NCBI RefSeq assembly: GCF_029948085.1
Contig: NZ_JARZZP010000008.1
Location: 47,341 to 111,340, forward strand
From: Streptococcus taonis
Lineage (GTDB): Bacteria > Bacillota > Bacilli > Lactobacillales > Streptococcaceae
DNA length: 64,000 nucleotides
Reading direction: 5' to 3'
In this document: piece after piece, positions 61,474 to 64,000 of the stretch
Position numbering within the stretch: position 1 is the first letter of the stretch
Layout: every line of letters starts with the position of its first letter
Notes under the pieces: model-generated
What the model was told of the DNA's origin: nothing
The model's input: the letters and a program-made list of their open reading frames with translations, nothing else
Database searches by the model: none
Position numbers and translations under genes: made by a program

Positions 61474-62522
61474 AATTAAAAAGTTATATTTTAGTGGGGT
61501 ATATCATTTCAACACTCCTAACGATTATCGTGGTTTTTTGGGCCATCCAGCGAATGCTAATTGAAGAAAGAGAGATTTATTTCCTAGTGGGTATGACTTT
61601 CGTGGCTAGTTTTGTTGGTGCTGGGATTAGTCTCTTTCTTCTGTCGCCAGTCTTTACATCATTGGCTAAACTTAAGGAACATGCCAAGCGGGTAGCGGAC
61701 AAGGACTTTCCATCAAATCTGGAGGTTCAAGGGCCTGTAGAATTTCAGCAATTAGGCCAAGCCTTCAATGAAATGTCCCATGATTTGCAGGCGACCTTTG
61801 ATTCCTTGGAAGAAAGCGAGCGAGAAAAGGGCTTGATGATTGCCCAGCTATCGCATGATATCAAGACCCCCATCACTTCGATCCAAGCGACGGTAGAAGG
61901 GATTTTGGATGGGGTTATCAAAGAAGGAGAACAGGACCATTATCTAGCAACCATTGGACGCCAGACTGAAAGACTCAATAAACTGGTTGAGGAGTTGAAT
62001 TTTTTGACCCTAAACACAGCTAGAAATCAGGTCGAAACGACCAGCAAAGACAGTATTTTTCTGGACCAGCTCTTGATTGAGTGCATGAGTGAATTTCAGT
62101 TCTTGATTGAGCAGGAGGAACGAGATGTTCATTTGCAGGTAATCCCAGAGTCTGCCCGGATTGAAGGAGATTATGCCAAACTTTCTCGTATCTTGGTGAA
62201 TCTGGTCAATAACGCTTTTAAATACTCAGCTCCAGAAACCAAGCTGGAAGTGGTGGCTAAGCTGGGAAATAACCAGCTTTCAATCAGTGTGACCGATGAG
62301 GGACAGGGGATTGCCCCAGAGGATTTAGAGAATATTTTCAAACGCCTTTATCGTGTAGAGACTTCGCGTAACATGAAAACAGGTGGTCATGGCTTAGGGC
62401 TTGCGATTGCGCGTGAATTGGCCCATCAATTGGGTGGAGAAATCACAGTCAGCAGCCAGTACGGCCTCGGAAGCACCTTTACTCTCGTTCTCCATCTCTC
62501 TGGCAGTGAAAATAAAGCTTAA
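61470..62522 (+). CDS. hk08: sensor histidine kinase (TCS08 type)
   Basis: A 350-residue kinase: two close membrane helices in residues 5-65 (ILVGYIISTLLTIIVVFWAI and YFLVGMTFVASFVGAGISLF) with almost no outer loop, HAMP-like region, H-box IAQLSHDIKTPITSIQA (His about 131), N-box LVNLVNNAFKYS, G1 TDEGQGIAPED and G2 GGHGLGLAIA. The short outer loop fits an intramembrane sensor of SaeS kind. ATGA overlap with its regulator gene; rpsD has its own promoter after it. Confidence 0.93.
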   Translation: MKLKSYILVGYIISTLLTIIVVFWAIQRMLIEEREIYFLVGMTFVASFVGAGISLFLLSPVFTSLAKLKEHAKRVADKDFPSNLEVQGPVEFQQLGQAFNEMSHDLQATFDSLEESEREKGLMIAQLSHDIKTPITSIQATVEGILDGVIKEGEQDHYLATIGRQTERLNKLVEELNFLTLNTARNQVETTSKDSIFLDQLLIECMSEFQFLIEQEERDVHLQVIPESARIEGDYAKLSRILVNLVNNAFKYSAPETKLEVVAKLGNNQLSISVTDEGQGIAPEDLENIFKRLYRVETSRNMKTGGHGLGLAIARELAHQLGGEITVSSQYGLGSTFTLVLHLSGSENKA

Positions 62523-62528
62523 ACCCCC

Positions 62529-62557
62529 TTTACAAATCTAACCATTCGTGGTACAAT
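62529..62557 (+). promoter_or_regulatory. promoter of rpsD
   Basis: TTTACA (62529-62534), 17 nt, extended -10 TGGTACAAT (TACAAT 62552-62557). Confidence 0.7.
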
Positions 62558-62563
62558 ATCCAT

Positions 62564-62703
62564 TGTGTGAAATATCAGCAGGAAAGCATGAAGCTCGTCA
62601 ACAGATGTCTTCTGATAAGTAACCTTGGCTGTTTAGGCGAAGGGCATCTGCACGAATCAGGGCTTTCTAAGTGACTATTTCCACCGAAATATTATTTATA
62701 TCA
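62564..62703 (+). promoter_or_regulatory. structured rpsD leader, probable S4 autoregulation element
   Basis: A leader of about 140-150 nt with nested pairing: AGGAAAGC with GCTTTCT, inside it CAGATG with CATCTG extended by outer CGT/ACG, and inside that CCTT with AAGG around GGCTGTTTAGGCG. The AGGAGG for rpsD follows at the 3' end. A multi-stem leader before a primary ribosomal binding protein gene points to feedback by S4; the fold is read by eye. Confidence 0.6.
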
Positions 62704-62716
62704 GGAGGACATACAC

Positions 62717-63328
62717 ATGTCACGTTATACAGGACCATCTTGGAAACAAGCTCGTCGCCTTGGCCTTTCACTTACAGGTACAGGTAAAGAATTGGCACGT
62801 CGTAACTACGTACCAGGACAACACGGACCAAACAACCGTTCTAAATTGTCAGAATACGGTTTGCAATTGGCTGAAAAACAAAAACTTCGCTTCACTTACG
62901 GTGTAGGTGAAAAACAATTCCGTAACTTGTTCGTACAAGCTACTAAGATTAAAGAAGGAATCCTTGGTTTCAACTTCATGCTCCTTTTGGAACGTCGTTT
63001 GGATAACGTTGTTTACCGTCTTGGTCTTGCGACTACTCGTCGTCAAGCTCGTCAATTCGTAAACCACGGTCATATCCTTGTTGACGGAAAACGCGTTGAT
63101 ATCCCATCATACCGCGTAACTCCAGGTCAAGTGATCTCAGTTCGTGAAAAATCATTGAAAGTTCCAGCAATCCTTGAAGCAGTAGAAGCTACTCTTGGAC
63201 GTCCAGCATTCGTATCATTCGACGCTGAAAAATTGGAAGGTTCATTGACTCGCTTGCCAGAACGTGATGAAATCAACCCAGAAATCAACGAAGCCCTTGT
63301 CGTTGAATTCTACAACAAAATGCTTTAA
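62717..63328 (+). CDS. rpsD: 30S ribosomal protein S4
   Basis: A 203-residue S4: [20 protein letters not shown] with [30 protein letters not shown], and the S4 RNA-binding domain [35 protein letters not shown]. It lacks the N-terminal zinc cysteines (C-minus form). It starts small-subunit assembly on 16S rRNA and usually represses its own mRNA. AGGAGG before the ATG. Single gene with a terminator. Confidence 0.97.
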   Translation: MSRYTGPSWKQARRLGLSLTGTGKELARRNYVPGQHGPNNRSKLSEYGLQLAEKQKLRFTYGVGEKQFRNLFVQATKIKEGILGFNFMLLLERRLDNVVYRLGLATTRRQARQFVNHGHILVDGKRVDIPSYRVTPGQVISVREKSLKVPAILEAVEATLGRPAFVSFDAEKLEGSLTRLPERDEINPEINEALVVEFYNKML

Positions 63329-63344
63329 TTTTAAGAAATATCTT

Positions 63345-63376
63345 ACAGAAAGCCTACAACAGTGGGCTTTTTTTGT
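63345..63376 (+). terminator. terminator after rpsD
   Basis: AAAGCCTAC / GTGGGCTTT hairpin followed by TTTT. Confidence 0.8.
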
Positions 63377-63437
63377 CAGAAAATTAGATTATGAAAAACT
63401 AGTCACCTTTACGTGAATTACAAACTTATAATCAATA

Positions 63438-63467
63438 ACATTACAGACTCAAAAAAACACAAGACAG
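63438..63467 (+). promoter_or_regulatory. possible ComE-type direct repeat
   Basis: ACATTACAG and ACAAGACAG are separated by exactly 12 nt (start-to-start 21 bp, two helix turns), the layout of ComE sites. The sequence match to CAnTT..ACAGTTGAG is partial and the second half is poor, so this is tentative. Confidence 0.25.
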
Positions 63468-63481
63468 AAATCAAAGCCCTT

Positions 63482-63527
63482 CTTTCCCCCTTTCTCTGCT
63501 ATACTACAAGCAGAGAAAGGGGGAAAG
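63482..63527 (+). promoter_or_regulatory. 19-bp perfect inverted repeat around the comX-like promoter
   Basis: The left arm (63482-63500) and right arm (63509-63527) are perfectly complementary over 19 bp, with an 8-nt loop ATACTACA. The -10 TATACT (63500-63505) lies at the tip and the ribosome binding site AAGGGGG (63517-63523) is in the right arm, 7 nt before the ATG. A transcript from this promoter would carry only the right arm, while read-through from rpsD would fold the whole hairpin and hide the ribosome binding site. Confidence 0.75.
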
Positions 63528-63530
63528 CAA

Positions 63531-63992
63531 ATGCTTGAAAAGTATTATGAGAAAGTAAAAGGAATTGTCCATAAATGTAGAAAAGATTACTATCTTCACC
63601 TGTGGGAAAAAGAGGATTGGGATCAAGAAGGACTGATCTGTCTCTATGAACTCCTCGAGGCCCATCCAGAACTAGTAGTAGAAGAAGAAAAGAAACTCTA
63701 TGTCTACTTCAAAACAAAATTCCGCAATCGAATCCTAGATAGCGTCAGAAAACAAGAGAGTCAAAAACGTCGCCTAGACCGAATGGCCTATGAAGAAGTA
63801 GGGGAAATTAGCCATCGCCTACCAGAAGGAGGATTGTGGCTGGATGATTACTACGCCCTTCATGAATTGTTGAATACTTATAGAAGAAAGTTACCACAAG
63901 ATAAGCAAGAAGCCTATGAACGCCTCTGGGCAGACGAACGATTTAAAGGCCGCAAAGCCCTTCTCAGAGAGCTGAAGGAAGTAATTCAGTAG
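63531..63992 (+). CDS. comX: ComX-like competence sigma factor
   Basis: A 153-residue sigma-70-like protein. From memory it closely resembles streptococcal ComX/SigX: KCRKDYYLHLWEKEDWDQEG, then YFKTKFRNRILDSVRKQESQ and EEVGEISHRLPEGGLWLDDYY match the ComX core almost residue for residue, while the N-terminal 10 and the last 40 residues differ from pneumococcal ComX. ComX directs RNA polymerase to cin-boxes such as the one before cinA-recA at the start of this window. It might be the main comX or a divergent paralogue, as pneumococcal comX copies sit beside rRNA operons. Strong AAAGGGGG before the ATG. Confidence 0.85.
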   Translation: MLEKYYEKVKGIVHKCRKDYYLHLWEKEDWDQEGLICLYELLEAHPELVVEEEKKLYVYFKTKFRNRILDSVRKQESQKRRLDRMAYEEVGEISHRLPEGGLWLDDYYALHELLNTYRRKLPQDKQEAYERLWADERFKGRKALLRELKEVIQ

Positions 63993-64000
63993 AAATGAAA

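Overview
The window looks like a chromosome segment of a low-GC streptococcus of the Mitis group (S. mitis/oralis/infantis type) that is not a typical pneumococcus. Gene blocks follow pneumococcal order as I remember it: cinA-recA, rpmB-asp23-fakA, hslO-dus next to glpKOF, dltXABCD, adcRCBA, rpoB-rpoC, and trkH-trkA-pavB-TCS08-rpsD. RUP-like and BOX repeats typical of this group are present. The lytA and dinF genes that follow recA in pneumococcus, and the pneumolysin gene near yebC, are absent. I see no prophage, insertion sequence, CRISPR array, rRNA or tRNA.

Layout. 1-2.9 kb: cinA and recA behind a competence (ComX-type) box, then a PspC-domain gene. 2.9-3.3 kb: three tandem RUP-like units. 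3.4-7.2 kb: GNAT acetyltransferase, MATE exporter, YebC, a candidate orphan small RNA and a membrane protein. 7.3-11.4 kb: a MarR-controlled heterodimeric ABC exporter. 11.4-13.2 kb: PAP2 phosphatase and a LytTR regulator/LiaF-like membrane pair. 13.2-15.7 kb: rpmB, Asp23-like gene, fakA. 15.8-19.6 kb: an ABC transporter operon with the TCS11-type two-component system. 19.6-21.5 kb: dus and hslO on the minus strand. 21.7-27.5 kb: Mga-like regulator and glpK-glpO-glpF. 27.5-32.2 kb: dltXABCD, including a 43-codon dltX. 32.2-34.3 kb: cell-wall-anchored 5'-nucleotidase. 34.3-38.0 kb: adcRCBA zinc uptake. 38.1-40.1 kb: VOC enzyme and e(P4)-type lipoprotein phosphatase. 40.2-47.9 kb: rpoB-rpoC with a long leader. 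48-51.7 kb: acetyltransferase, then a VTC-domain/DUF4956 pair divergent from a beta-helix lipoprotein. 51.7-54.3 kb: ABC-2 transporter autoregulated by a TetR protein. 54.3-55.8 kb: CsbD, DUF421 and DUF3290 genes. 56-58.9 kb: nucleoside phosphorylase and trkH-trkA potassium uptake. 58.9-62.5 kb: a two-repeat PavB-like adhesin and TCS08. 62.5-64 kb: rpsD with a structured leader, and a ComX-like competence sigma factor.

Links between genes. The ComX-like sigma factor at the right end could in principle read the cin-box in front of cinA-recA at the left end. Several systems appear to carry their own control sites: MarR, AdcR and TetR operators overlapping or flanking promoters, cre sites at glpK and at the acid phosphatase, and a palindrome before the TCS11 operon. 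Envelope functions are prominent: dlt, ABC exporters, LiaF-like protein, PavB and potassium transport.

The most unusual signals are a 19-bp perfect inverted repeat that holds the -10 box and the ribosome binding site of the comX-like gene, an orphan small-RNA locus near 6.4 kb, three genes (MATE, hslO, trkH) whose -10 boxes sit 6-7 nt before the ATG with no Shine-Dalgarno (probable leaderless mRNAs), and the VTC/DUF4956/beta-helix lipoprotein locus with an OmpR-type tandem-repeat promoter. All family assignments come from reading motifs and from memory of homologues; no database search was possible.
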